DNA of 64,000 bases, from positions 35,591,149 through 35,655,148 of the forward strand of contig NC_134522.1 of the NCBI RefSeq assembly GCF_027942865.1, read 5' to 3'. Below, piece after piece: positions 25,312 through 34,524 of the stretch. This stretch comes from Odontesthes bonariensis. Its lineage: Eukaryota > Chordata > Actinopteri > Atheriniformes > Atherinopsidae. Positions within the stretch are counted from its first letter, which is position 1. The number at the start of each line of letters is the position of its first letter. The notes under the pieces are model-generated. The model was given only the letters and a program-made list of their open reading frames with translations, had not been told where the DNA came from and searched no databases. Position numbers and translations under genes: made by a program.

Positions 25312-26391
25312 TGTTTAAACTTACTGATTTAAAAACACACGCGTACAAAGTAAACGAACGGAGAGAATGGCGTTTTCTCGCTAGCATTCTGCCAACATGG
25401 CGGATAGGGGTGGGGCTCTGTACTATGACGACAACTCCTCATTCTCAATAGCTAAAATAGAACTTGCACTAGCCCCTCTCCTGGTGTATGGCGGCGTTTG
25501 CGCCCCCTGCTCCCAGCACAGGTGGCCTATAGTGGTTGTCAGTGAAGGCACCGTGTGCGGCTCCCGCTCCCGGCATCCAACTATAGACAGTGTATGAATA
25601 CAGCAATAGCCCCTCTCCTGGTGTAAGGCGGCGTGTGCGCCCCCCGCTCCCAGCACAGGCGGCCTATAGTGGTTGTCAGTGAAGGCACCGTGTGCAGCTC
25701 CCGCTCCCGGCATCCGACTTTAGACAGTGTATAATTACAGCAATTGCCCCTCTCCTGGTGCACGGCGGCGTGTGCGCCCCCCGCTCCCAGAACAGGCGGC
25801 CTATAGTTGATTGTTGGCGAAGGCACCGTTTACGGCTCCCTCTCCCAGCATTCATCTATGAGTACAGGATTTTCTTTTGTATGAAAATCTATAAGTAAAG
25901 AATTTTCTTTTGAAAAAAAAAAAAAAAAAACTTCACTTGCCCCTCTCCAAGGGGCCTATAGTTGATTGTTGGCGAAGGCACCGTTTACGGCTCCCTCTCC
26001 CAGCATTCATCTATGAGTACAGGATTTTCTTTTGTATGAAAATCTATAAGTAAAGAATTTTCTTTGAAAAAAAAAAAAAGAAAAAATCATAACTTGCCCC
26101 TCTCCACGGGGCCTATAGTTGTTTGTTGGCGAAGGCACCGTTTACGGCTCCCTCTCCCAGCATTCATCTATTAGTAAAGGATTTTCTTTTGAAAAAAAAA
26201 AAAACCTTCACTTGCCCCTCTCCAAGGGGCCTATAGTTGTTTGTTGGCGAAGGCACCGTTTTCGGCTCCCTCTCCCAGCATTCATCTATAACTAAGAAGA
26301 AGACATATATGAATAAGAATTCATAAATACGTACTATCGTCAAATACACTGTGTGTGTGTATATATATATAGAGCTAGAGGTGGTCCCGAC

Positions 26392-26760
26392 ATGGATCAC
26401 AACCACTCCTGCTCGGCCTGTATGGCTCCTCTACAGCTTGAGGATGGCCATGATCTGTGTCCTTCGTGCCTCGGCCTCGGACATCTGAGGCAGGGTCTCT
26501 CAGACGAGTCCTGCATGAATTGTGGCATTTTGCCTCATACTGTCAGGGCTGCAAGGCTGGCCGAGGTAGAGCGCCCTAGGGCCCCTGCCCGTCCGACAGC
26601 TGATGCTCGGACCCTGGCAGCCATGCAGGACGCCTCCAAGTTCGGCCTGGACCGCATGCCAGCGGTTGAGCCCACTATAGCCGCCCTGATCGTCTCACCC
26701 AATGAGGCTCTGAGACAGGAGGCGAGGTGTCCTCGCCCCCCAGTGCCGGGTTATGGATGA
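26392..26760 (+). pseudogene. DIRS copy B gag-like ORF, 5' part
   Basis: The Met at 26392 opens a frame with a Cys/His cluster: CSAC, then DLCPSCLGLGHLRQG, then CMNC. The pattern CxxC...CxxCLGxxH...CxxC is shared with DIRS copy A and is probably a zinc-binding nucleic-acid module. The frame stops at 26758-26760, while homology continues from 26753 in another frame. A six-C run at 26736-26741 just upstream is the likely place of the indel. Confidence 0.72.
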
Positions 26761-27358
26761 ATTGCTGTCGAAGGCCTATGAGGCGGCAGCACGTATGGCT
26801 CGCATGGGTAATTCCATGTCCCACCTGCTGCTCGCCTTGTCGTCATCCCTGCAGGAGACTGAGCTGGACACTTCTGTCCATGGTATTACTGACGCCTCTC
26901 TACAGGCCTTTGCACTGATGTCCAGGGAGTTGGGACGAGTAATGGCTACTCTCGTACAGGCTCGCCGCCAGGTTTGGTTGGCACAGTCCCCTCTCTCGGA
27001 GGCCTGCAGGAGAACCCTCCGCAGTGTTCCGGTGGAACCGGGGGAGCTGTTTGGTTCCGCGGCTCTGGAAGCCCTCGAGCGCACGGTCCAAGCTGGGAAG
27101 ACCCGACAGCAGCTGTCTGAGCTTCACGGAAGCGCGCCGCCGCCTGGCAACCCTAGGGGTCGTCCAGCTGCCCCGCAGCGCGGCACCCACTCACGGGCCA
27201 GGGGCCTCCTTCGGCCCCAGTACTCACGCCCACAGCCTGCTCAGCGGCAGGCGCAGCCCTTTCGGGCACCTGAGCGACTGCCCCCTGGGCGACCTCAGGT
27301 CTCACGTACCGACCGTCGTGCCCCTGGAGCCTCTAGAGGTCGGGGGGCCCGACGCTGA
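26753..27358 (+). CDS. DIRS copy B gag-like ORF, 3' part
   Basis: This open frame of 201 codons continues the gag-like protein: helical segments (MDELLSKAYEAAARMARMG), VWLAQSPLSEACRRTLRSVP, and a Pro/Arg/Gln-rich tail. The equivalent part in copy A holds ERTRCLNLSSLSQKEK, the same region by position. It overlaps the RT frame, which opens at 27024 in another phase. Whether the split from the first part is decay or a programmed frameshift is not decided by one copy; decay at the C run is simpler. Confidence 0.65.
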   Translation: MDELLSKAYEAAARMARMGNSMSHLLLALSSSLQETELDTSVHGITDASLQAFALMSRELGRVMATLVQARRQVWLAQSPLSEACRRTLRSVPVEPGELFGSAALEALERTVQAGKTRQQLSELHGSAPPPGNPRGRPAAPQRGTHSRARGLLRPQYSRPQPAQRQAQPFRAPERLPPGRPQVSRTDRRAPGASRGRGARR

Positions 27359-29267
27359 GGCCACGGGGCCGACCGTCGGCGTTTTTTCCCAGCAGCAGCT
27401 CAGCTACTGGGCTGGTTCCACCAGGGACCCGTGGGTACTTTCCACCTTGACCCACGGGTACGAACTTCAGTTCCGACGTCGGCCCCCGATCCATGGCCGA
27501 GTCAGGATGACTGTCATCCGCGACCCGGCGAAAGCCCGAGCCCGAGCCCAGGGGCTGTACGTCCTCCTGGGCAAGGGTGCCATCGAACCGGTAGACCCCC
27601 GGGTGCACCCCGGGGGGTTCTACTCGACTTACTTTCTGGTAGCAAAGAAAGATGGCGGATTCCGACCTATCCTCGACCTCAGGAACCTCAACAGGTTCCT
27701 GAGGGTCTTGAGATTCCATATGTTGACCACTGCAGAGGTTCTGCGCACGGTCTCCAGAGGGGAGTGGTTTACCTCCATAGACCTGGAGGATGCCTACTTT
27801 CACGTTCCTGTGGCGCCACACCATCGGCAGTTTCTGCGATTCGCCTTTCAGGGGCGTCATTTCCAGTTCAGGGTGCTCCCGTTTGGTCTCTCCCTCTCTG
27901 CACGGGTGTTCACCAGGTGTGTGACGGCAGCCCTCTTGCGCCTACAGTCGCGGGGCATGAAGATCTTGCCGTATCTGGACGACTGGCTCGTCTGTGCGCC
28001 GTCCCAGTCTCAGGCGGCCCTTGACACGACGTGTCTTCTTTCCCATGTGGCCCGTTTGGGCCTCAGGGTGAATTTTACAAAGAGTGGCCTTGTCCCATCA
28101 CAGAGCACAGTTTTTCTTGGGGTGACCCTCGATGCGGTCACCATGATGGCCTGCCCGTCGCCGCGGCGGGTGGACGACATCCTCCGCCACCTCCTCACGT
28201 TTCGGGAAGGCAGGCGGTTCCACTATGTGGAGTTCTTACGCGTCCTGGGGAAACTGACAGCTGCGGGTGCTGTGGTCCCCTTAGGATTGCTGTCGCTGCG
28301 TCCCCTCCAGAGGTGGTTGCACAGCTTTCACCTGGACGCCAAGAGACACCGGCACAGGAGGCTCGCGGTGTCCCACCGTTGCCTTCTTGCCCTGGCCCCG
28401 TGGAAGAAGCGCTCGTTTCTCCTCCAGGGCATGCCCATGGGCTCCATTGCATCCCGTCGCGAGGCAGTCACGACGGACGCCTCCCTCTCGGGGTGGGGCG
28501 CCGTGTGGCAGAACCGGACAGCTCAGGGGCTGTGGCCGGCGCGGGACCGCTCACAGCACATCAACGCACTAGAGCTGCGGGCTGTACACAGAGCGTTGCA
28601 GGCTTTCCTCCCTTTCTTGAGGGGCCGACATGTACTAGTGCGGTCGGACAATGTTTCGGCCGTCTCCCACATAAACCACCAAGGTGGCACCAGGTCTGCA
28701 CTGCTACTGCAGGCATCCCGGGATCTCCTGCTGTGGGCAGCACCACGCTTAGCCAGCCTAAGGGCAATGTATTTGCCCGGGGAACGCAACCAGACGGCGG
28801 ACTTGCTCTCCCGTGGCAAGCCTCCGCCGGGGGATTGGCAGCTCCATCCGGAGGTGGTGCTCAATATCTGGGCCACCTTCGGCAGAGTAAACGTGGACCT
28901 CTTTGCCTCAGAAGAGTCGACCCATTGCCCCCTCTGGTTCTCCCTGACAGAGGAGAGCAGTCCCCTGGGACAGGATGCTCTGGCCCACGACTGGACAGAG
29001 GTTCTCCTCTATGCTTTCCCGCTGATCCCTCTGATAGTCCCTATGCTACAGAGGGTCCTCCAGCAGGGCCACAGGCTGCTGTTGGTAGCCCCCTTTTGGC
29101 CAGGGAGGACGTGGTTTCCACTGCTGCACAGGCTCTGCAGCGGTTCCCCGTGGCGCCTCCCCGACAGGAGGGATCTCCTGTCTCAGTGGGAGGGTCAGAT
29201 CTGGCATCCCGACCCGTCCCGCCTGCAGCTGTGGGTCTGGCCACTGCAGGGCCCGACCCGATGCTGA
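27024..29267 (+). CDS. DIRS copy B reverse transcriptase / RNase H
   Basis: This is the 747-codon polymerase ORF. The RT domain covers about residues 160-370, with FLVAKKDGGFRPILDLRNL, FTSIDLEDAYFHVPV (first catalytic Asp 253), LPFGLSLSARVF and YLDD at 317-320. RNase H follows at about 480-600 with TDASLSGWGAVW (D485), INALELRAV (E517), VRSDNVSAVSHI (D542) and QTADLLSR (D593), so the catalytic residues of both domains are present. A conserved extension follows (NVDLFASEE, LYAFPLIPLI, LLLVAPFWP) as in other fish DIRS elements. The first ~120 codons overlap gag in another frame and may not be translated as written. It reads through without a stop. Confidence 0.93.
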   Translation: MFRWNRGSCLVPRLWKPSSARSKLGRPDSSCLSFTEARRRLATLGVVQLPRSAAPTHGPGASFGPSTHAHSLLSGRRSPFGHLSDCPLGDLRSHVPTVVPLEPLEVGGPDAEATGPTVGVFSQQQLSYWAGSTRDPWVLSTLTHGYELQFRRRPPIHGRVRMTVIRDPAKARARAQGLYVLLGKGAIEPVDPRVHPGGFYSTYFLVAKKDGGFRPILDLRNLNRFLRVLRFHMLTTAEVLRTVSRGEWFTSIDLEDAYFHVPVAPHHRQFLRFAFQGRHFQFRVLPFGLSLSARVFTRCVTAALLRLQSRGMKILPYLDDWLVCAPSQSQAALDTTCLLSHVARLGLRVNFTKSGLVPSQSTVFLGVTLDAVTMMACPSPRRVDDILRHLLTFREGRRFHYVEFLRVLGKLTAAGAVVPLGLLSLRPLQRWLHSFHLDAKRHRHRRLAVSHRCLLALAPWKKRSFLLQGMPMGSIASRREAVTTDASLSGWGAVWQNRTAQGLWPARDRSQHINALELRAVHRALQAFLPFLRGRHVLVRSDNVSAVSHINHQGGTRSALLLQASRDLLLWAAPRLASLRAMYLPGERNQTADLLSRGKPPPGDWQLHPEVVLNIWATFGRVNVDLFASEESTHCPLWFSLTEESSPLGQDALAHDWTEVLLYAFPLIPLIVPMLQRVLQQGHRLLLVAPFWPGRTWFPLLHRLCSGSPWRLPDRRDLLSQWEGQIWHPDPSRLQLWVWPLQGPTRC

Positions 29268-30286
29268 CTGAGTGCTCTGGCGAGGTCTGCCATACCATCC
29301 TAAACGCGAGGGCGCCTTCTACCCGGGCGCTTTATGAACAGAGGTGACGGCTGTTCACTACATGGTGCTTGGACAGGGGTGAGGGCCCTGTGCACTGTCC
29401 TGTCGCTAGGATTCTGGAGTTCCTCCAGTCACTCCTGGATGACGGCCGGTCCCCCGCTACCCTGAGGGTGTATGCGGCGGCCATTTCCTCTCGGCATGCT
29501 CGAGTGGATAACGGCACGGTGAGAAGCCACAGGTTGGTGTCCCTTTTCCTGAAAGGTGCGCGGCGGCTGCGCCCCCCACGAGTGCGGCGCACCCCGCCAT
29601 GGGATCTGCACCTGGTGCTCGGCGCCCTGTGCACGCCTCCCTTTGAACCCCTTGCTCAGGCAGGGCTGAGGTGGGTCTCCGCTAAGACCGCCTTTCTACT
29701 CGCTATCACGTCAGCGAAGCGCGTCGGGGAGCTGCATGCTCTGTCGGTGAGCGACTCCTGCATGAGGTGGAACTCGGATGGCTCGGGGGTTTCCCTATGG
29801 CCGAACCCCGCTTTTTTCCCGAAGGTGCTGTCTTCATCTAACCTCAACAGACCTATTCACCTGGCACAGTTTGTTCCCCCGGAGGGGGAGGACAGGTTAC
29901 GCCTATTGTGTCCTGTGCGGGCTCTGAGAGCCTACGTGGCCGCGACTGCCGGTATCAGGCAGTCGGACCAGCTCTTCCTCTGCTACGGTGGCCCTCGGAG
30001 AGGCTGTGCGCTCTCTAAACAGCGACTGTCTCACTGGGTGGTGGACGCCATCACCCAGGCATATGAGGGAAGTGGGCTCCCCCAGCCAGCTGGGGTGAGC
30101 TGCCACTCCACCAGAGCTGTCTCGACCTCATGGGCAGCCCTACGGGGCGTTCCCCTGGAAGACATCTGTGAGGCAGTGTCATGGGCGTCACCGAGTACCT
30201 TCTCCAGGTTCTATCGGGTGAATGTTGCCACTCCCAACCCGTTGGCTGTGGTCCTGCTGCCCGACTCTGCTGCTTCCTCTCAATAA
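29240..30286 (+). pseudogene. DIRS copy B tyrosine recombinase, one in-frame stop
   Basis: The YR joins the reverse-transcribed circle to the genome. From 29369 a 305-codon frame carries the full catalytic set: Arg118 in ITSAKRVGEL, His246-x-x-Arg249 in CHSTRAVS, Trp272 and the nucleophile Tyr282 in SRFYRVN. The N-terminal core-binding part (NARAPSTRALYEQ) lies upstream in the same frame but is cut off by TGA at 29345-29347. The stop codon TAA (30284-30286) lies inside an AATAAA (30282-30287), so translation stop and polyadenylation signal overlap. The frame overlaps the end of the RT ORF in another phase. Confidence 0.88.
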
Positions 30287-30328
30287 AGTGAGTAGGTGCT
30301 GGATTCCTCGTGACTTTTCTGGTATTAG

Positions 30329-30433
30329 TCATCCAGTGCTTGAAAGCACCGCCTCTGGCGGTCAGTAAGGATGAAATAGAACGAAAGTTACGTATGTAAC
30401 TACGGTTCTATGAATCCTGGATGACCGCCAGAG
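30329..30433 (+). repeat. DIRS copy B internal complementary region
   Basis: 30329-30382 is the reverse complement of the left end (22526-22579, a few mismatches) and 30383-30433 is the exact reverse complement of the right end (30614-30664). The two halves meet at 30382/30383, so this is the template thought to let DIRS cDNA close into a circle. It contains the near-palindrome GTTACGTATGTAAC, common in fish DIRS. Confidence 0.93.
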
Positions 30434-30478
30434 CGTTCTGTCACTCAGAATCCTCGTATACTCGCGAGAAGATTCTGT

Positions 30479-30664
30479 AAGGACTGACCTACTGATATTG
30501 CCGGAAGTATATAGGCTCTCCGGGGTCAGCAGGGGGTCACGAGTGACGTTGTTGGTATAAACACTCGACCTGCGCATGCGCAAGATGTATCATCCAGTGC
30601 TTGAAAGCACCGCCTCTGGCGGTCATCCAGGATTCATAGAACCGTAGTTACATACGTAACTTTC
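30479..30664 (-). repeat. DIRS copy B right terminal repeat
   Basis: This is an inverted copy of the left terminal repeat (30479-30624 matches 22546-22690), followed by the right-end-specific sequence ending in GTAACTTTC at 30664. Confidence 0.9.
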
Positions 30665-30793
30665 GCTTTTCTCGATAGTTCTGGCTAATCTAACTAACCA
30701 CTAACATGGCTTATTTGAATGCCCGCTGAGTAACCATGGTAACTTATGCCGCTGAACTGGCCTGCTCCTGGGCAGGCTAACGTTCAAGCTTAG

Positions 30794-31028
30794 TGTAACC
30801 GAGGGTCTTCTTATTATTATATTGAGTTATATAAAAGAACCACATGTAGCGTTCTCACATTCACTGGCTCGAACGGCAGCAGCACTTTATTCACACACCT
30901 TGAGTTACAGGTTAACACCGGAACCATTTCCTGTCTTGTGTAGAAAATAAAAGCTCTTCACATTAATACCGGATGTTACAAACATGCTCAAACATCCCTC
31001 TATCCAGGGCTCATAAAAATAGCTTTCA
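30794..31028 (-). repeat. Gypsy element 3' LTR (low-coordinate copy)
   Basis: TGTAACCGAGG...AGCTTTCA, 235 bp, same length as the partner at 32044. On the coding strand it contains AATAAA (complement of TTTATT at about 30887). Confidence 0.9.
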
Positions 31029-31355
31029 TACCTACGGCCCCTCAAAAAGAAACGTCCTCGTTTCAACAAAAAAAAACTGTAAAGACCACATTAGCTTTAT
31101 CCATACACTTAAAGTAATGCAATGAAAACAAACACAACGCAACCTGACTAGTGCAGTCACAGTAAAGCATGCCCCACCACATTGTCATGCACACCAGCAA
31201 AAGCTGATACACTATAGCGTTTGGACTTGCAAAACCCACACACAAAGACAAAGTATCATTACAGCACATTTATCCTGGCAAAACAGAGCATTTGCTGACT
31301 TCCTTAACATTCCCTCTCTTAACTGCAACAGCATGACTTAATGAACAAATATAAT

Positions 31356-32036
31356 CTAACTGTATGAGACATAATCCCTAAAATGAGCAGGTTGTCTCAG
31401 GAGCCTTCCTGACCGGGAAACTTTATGTTGTGCGTCCCCTGAGTCAGGGTGTTGACCTACATCCAAACCCACTGTAGCAAGTGACTCTTGTGGCTCTCCA
31501 TTGAACTCAGGCAACGTAGTGGAAAGAGCAGAAGGCATCGGTAGCGTGTAAGGTTTCAGTCTGTTATAGTGTACTACTTTCCCACTTCCCGTACAGCTGG
31601 AAGGATCCCCAATGCGATATGTGAGCCTTCGCTCCCCCTGTGTGTCTAACACTGCCATGACCCTGTAAGGGCCCTTCCAATGAGGAGCCAGTTTCATTCG
31701 ATCCTCTGTAGGATCATGCAGCCAAACAAAATCCCCCACAGTTTATAGCCGATGACGAGCCACACCATCATGGTAAAGTTTTTGTCTCTCATGAGCATCT
31801 GCAGAACCCAGCCTGGCTCCACCAAAAGCAGCATCCAATCTGCCCATGAGTGATGTCACAAAGTCATCATAGCCACAAGAAGAGTAGGAGTTGGCCCTCT
31901 GAGACAACAATAAAACATCCACAGGAATACGGGCCTCACATCCATGTGTCAGAAAATATGGGGAGTAATTGGTGCAGGCATGAACAGATGTATTGTAGGC
32001 AAAAGCCACATGCTTAACATATCCATCCCACTGCTG
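31356..32036 (-). pseudogene. Gypsy integrase C-terminal remnant
   Basis: The minus frames 31743-32009 and 31356-31739 form the end of the integrase: HVAFAYNTSVHACTNYSPYF and FLTHGCEARIPVDVLL, then GDFVWLHDP, LAPHWKGPYRV and VVHYNRLKPY. These are the core C-terminus and the GPY/F module. A single in-frame TAA near 31741 separates the two parts. The catalytic DDE portion of the integrase is missing. Confidence 0.88.
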
Positions 32037-32043
32037 CCACCAA

Positions 32044-32278
32044 TGTAACCGAGGGTCTTCTTATTATTACATTGAGGTATATAAAAGAACCACATGTAGC
32101 GTTCTCACATTCGCTGGCTCGAACGGCAGCAGCACTTTATTCACACACTTTGAGTTACAGGTTAACACCGGAACCATTTCCTGTCTTATGTACAAAATAA
32201 AAGCTCTTCATATTAATACCGGATGTTACAAACATGCTCAAACATCCGTCTATCCAGGGCTCATAAAAATAGCTTACA
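32044..32278 (-). repeat. Gypsy element 5' LTR (high-coordinate copy)
   Basis: TGTAACCGAGG...AGCTTACA, 235 bp. On the coding strand the LTR end is followed by TTGGTGGCAGCAGTGGG; the first part may be the primer-binding site and the second part already reads as integrase. Confidence 0.9.
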
Positions 32279-32282
32279 TTAG

Positions 32283-34524
32283 TGTAGCAGTCACAGTGCC
32301 GTGTGGATTAAGAGTTTTCAAACTTTGACAAAACCAACATTCCTGTGGGGGATGTTCACGTATGTGGATATAGACCAGATCTTCATTTTCTTTCCACAAA
32401 GGAAAAAGAGACAGAAACTGCCTAATTTACGTTAACCTTCTACCCTCTTAAGAGCTTTTGGGAGTGAAAAATAAGCAACAGACACTTGCCATAAAAATTG
32501 GAAAACTCGAATGAACAAAGGACCTTTCTGTTGGAGATGTTGGAGACCTCACTATCTTATCTTCACCATGAATCGAATTGACATGTTAACACCCTCTCCC
32601 CCCAGAGAAAGAGACCAGATGGCTACATACGAACTGAGAAGACTTCACTAAGACTCACTTTTAGTCGAATCTTAAAACTACATTAAATGTGTTTGATAAC
32701 CGTATACAATTTCTTTCAGGTTTCCAGCTTGATCACAAGACGCATATAGAGACAATTTGTACGATTCTGGCTTAAATATTGACAAAGAACTGATCTTGGT
32801 TGAAAATGCCCAACCTGCCTGATGGAACCACATTGCCCCCTAGTGGTCTGCAGTGTTGATTAGTTGAACATTTAAATCCCAGAGGACTCAGTAAAATGGA
32901 CAAGATATATGCAACTATTAACTTCTAACGATGTCCCTTCGGTATCTATTTGGTATTTGTTTGGTATCCCCATTGTTAACACAGAAAATTAACATTGTGT
33001 GGTTCACTATTCATATGTCACGATTTCATAGATATTCATCTGAATTTTGAAAGTCATAATCATCATTTACGTTGTGTGTTATTTTGATGTCTTTATATTG
33101 CAAGTCTATGTTATATCTTTAATCTGCATATCTTAACAAGATGTAGTGTTTTCAGAATCACCGAGACAAATGTTCTATGAGACGGAGTAACGGAGAAATA
33201 AGAGTTTCTTTGTTCTATCCAGAAATCCCCACGCAAAACAGATCATCTTACACAGACACCCAGGCAGACATGCACACAGTTCAAGCATATCATTGGCTGA
33301 AAGAGTAGTGTAAGCTTACGTCATGCCCCGCCTCCGAGAATCAAAACCCGGAGCCCGCGAAAAACACAGCCCTCCCTCTCTCTCTCTCGTTCTCTCGTTT
33401 TTCTGGCTCTCGCTTCAGGCGTCTTGTTTGTGGCTTCATGCCACTTGTTCCAGAAGAGTTCCAACCCAGAGTTTCAGAAGGAGATTTGAGCAGAGAACAG
33501 TTGCTCAGAGAGAGTGGGAGATGGTTTGAGCAGAAGAGAAGAGCTCACCAGAGTTTGGGAGTTTTCCCATAATCTCAGGAGAGAGTGGAAGGACGTGAGG
33601 ATGAGCGATGCAGAGGACGACCGGAAGGAAGCCCTCCAGAACCCAGTGAGACCCCGGAGACGAGAAAGAAAGACCCGAACAAAGATAAGAACAGAATGAA
33701 GTTTTCCTACCCAGAAAGCCAACTCCAAGCAACCTTTTATTAATCTTCTGTGAACTTAAGTTCACTTCATCAGAGAAGCAACGGACCAACTCTGACACTC
33801 AGAAGATTCGATCATCTAACCACAGCCCTCGGCACCATCGTTCCCGTTTCCCGGTGAAAAGAAGCAACTGAGAAGTCCGCTAAAGTCAGCCACCACAACC
33901 AGGAAGGCCCAGAGAGCGGAAGAGAAATCCCCTCGGACCCCGCGTGGCCGCTGCCGTGTTCCGAGCTGACTAAGCAGAACTTCAGCACAGTAAGACCGAC
34001 CCGTTTTCACCTTAAAGTGGGTTTGATGGATGTCTCGAGCCTTTCACAGAATGATACATTAATCCGAAATGTCAGTATTTAGCGTCAAATAGTCAGCCAA
34101 CCTAAACTATTTGAATACATCCAGTATCTCCCCATTCCCCATATTTTATTTTCCATTCACTAAGTGTTTTATATAATCACCCATATTCAATGCATCTCCT
34201 GTTTGTTTTAAAGGTTCATGTTTTGGTCATATCATTTTAATAAATAGTTCATATATCTATATATATACATGTTATAATCACAGATTGTGTCGTATGCTTT
34301 CTTTACGTAATGTCTGTCCAACCAAACGAGAACTTCACGAAAGTAGCGAGATATGAGACTGATTATTAATTGATTATTAACTGATTATTAATTTAACATA
34401 CCAGGATCGTAATATTTTAACAGTTTCCTACCTGACTGTAACGTAAAGTTAAAATATCGGTAGGTGGTGCCCTAAATTCGAGGTTTAAGATAAATCCTTA
34501 TATTTGATAACCAATAACGCTACA
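32283..34524. mobile_element. Putative large solo LTR (2.2 kb, TG...CA)
   Basis: The segment begins TGTAGCAGTCAC and ends AACGCTACA, so TGTAGC/GCTACA form a 6-bp inverted pair. It is flanked by TTAG on both sides (32279-32282 and 34525-34528). Inside are a promoter-like cluster near 33310-33335 (TTACGTCATG, CCCCGCCTCC), a CT-rich tract at about 33368-33400, and AATAAATAG near 34239. There is no coding capacity. This fits one LTR of a retrovirus-like element with unusually long LTRs, left after recombination, but no internal region is present and the class is not known. Confidence 0.5.

Larger units (their letters stand above)
23207..25447. mobile_element. ISL2EU-like DNA transposon, internally deleted
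   Basis: The ends are inverted: TGAGAATGAGGAGT at 23207-23220 and its complement at 25434-25447, with a further shared inner block GCCATGTTGGCAGAA. It is flanked by AT (23205-23206 and 25448-25449). Removing the element and one AT restores CATCTATAGCTAA, matching the sister repeat units CATCTATAACTAA at about 26283 and CCAACTATAGAC at about 25576, so the insertion site is proved within the window. It holds remnants of two convergent genes: a + strand gene with the N-terminus typical of the YqaJ/SWIM-type partner protein and a C-terminal PHD-like end, and a - strand THAP-domain exon. That pairing and a 2-bp AT duplication are what I recall for ISL2EU elements. Confidence 0.82.
22930..26290 (+). 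repeat. Tandem leader repeats of DIRS copy B (about eight copies, interrupted by a transposon)
   Basis: Units begin CCCCTCTCC and end near the CAGCATCCATCTAT-type string. Starts are at about 23095, 25473, 25610, 25747, 25940, 26097 and 26214, with a more diverged copy at about 22930-23035. Spacing is exactly 137 bp between 25473, 25610 and 25747; the last three units are shorter, lack the GGCGGCG part and carry poly-A stretches. The array sits between the left terminal repeat and gag, so it is the untranslated leader. Its role is unknown; promoter or packaging functions are only guesses. Confidence 0.88.
22526..30664 (+). mobile_element. Near-complete DIRS retroelement (copy B), carrying a nested ISL2EU-like transposon
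   Basis: The element has the full DIRS plan: left terminal repeat, leader with tandem repeats, gag-like ORF, RT/RNase H, tyrosine recombinase, an internal complementary region (30329-30433) and an inverted right terminal repeat. DIRS elements use a tyrosine recombinase rather than an integrase and leave no target duplication. Without the 2.24-kb insertion (23207-25447) it is about 5.9 kb, normal for fish DIRS. The two halves of the complementary region match the two element ends, which defines the termini to within one base. The gag has a frameshift and the recombinase an in-frame TGA, so this copy is unlikely to be autonomous, but the RT frame is fully open and decay is slight. Confidence 0.92.
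30794..32278 (-). mobile_element. Internally deleted Gypsy-like LTR retrotransposon
   Basis: There are two 235-bp LTRs (30794-31028 and 32044-32278), each TG...CA, flanked by TTAG (30790-30793 and 32279-32282). By eye the LTRs differ at about nine positions (near 4%), so the insertion is not recent. Between them only the end of the integrase gene remains, on the minus strand. Gag, protease, RT and RNase H are gone; the 5' LTR is joined almost directly to integrase sequence. The total is only 1485 bp, yet it keeps both LTRs and a target duplication. Confidence 0.9.

Noticed and set aside
28031..29347. 438-codon open frame overlapping the DIRS polymerase
   Set aside because: Most of it is a GC-rich shadow of the RT/RNase H frame; only the last part, before the TGA, belongs to the recombinase.
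22526..30664. DIRS copy B as an autonomous active element
   Set aside because: The frameshift in gag and the in-frame TGA in the recombinase make this copy probably defective, although its structure is otherwise complete.
33323..33798. Short open frames within the putative large LTR
   Set aside because: They are Ser/Leu-rich translations of CT-rich sequence with no recognisable protein family.
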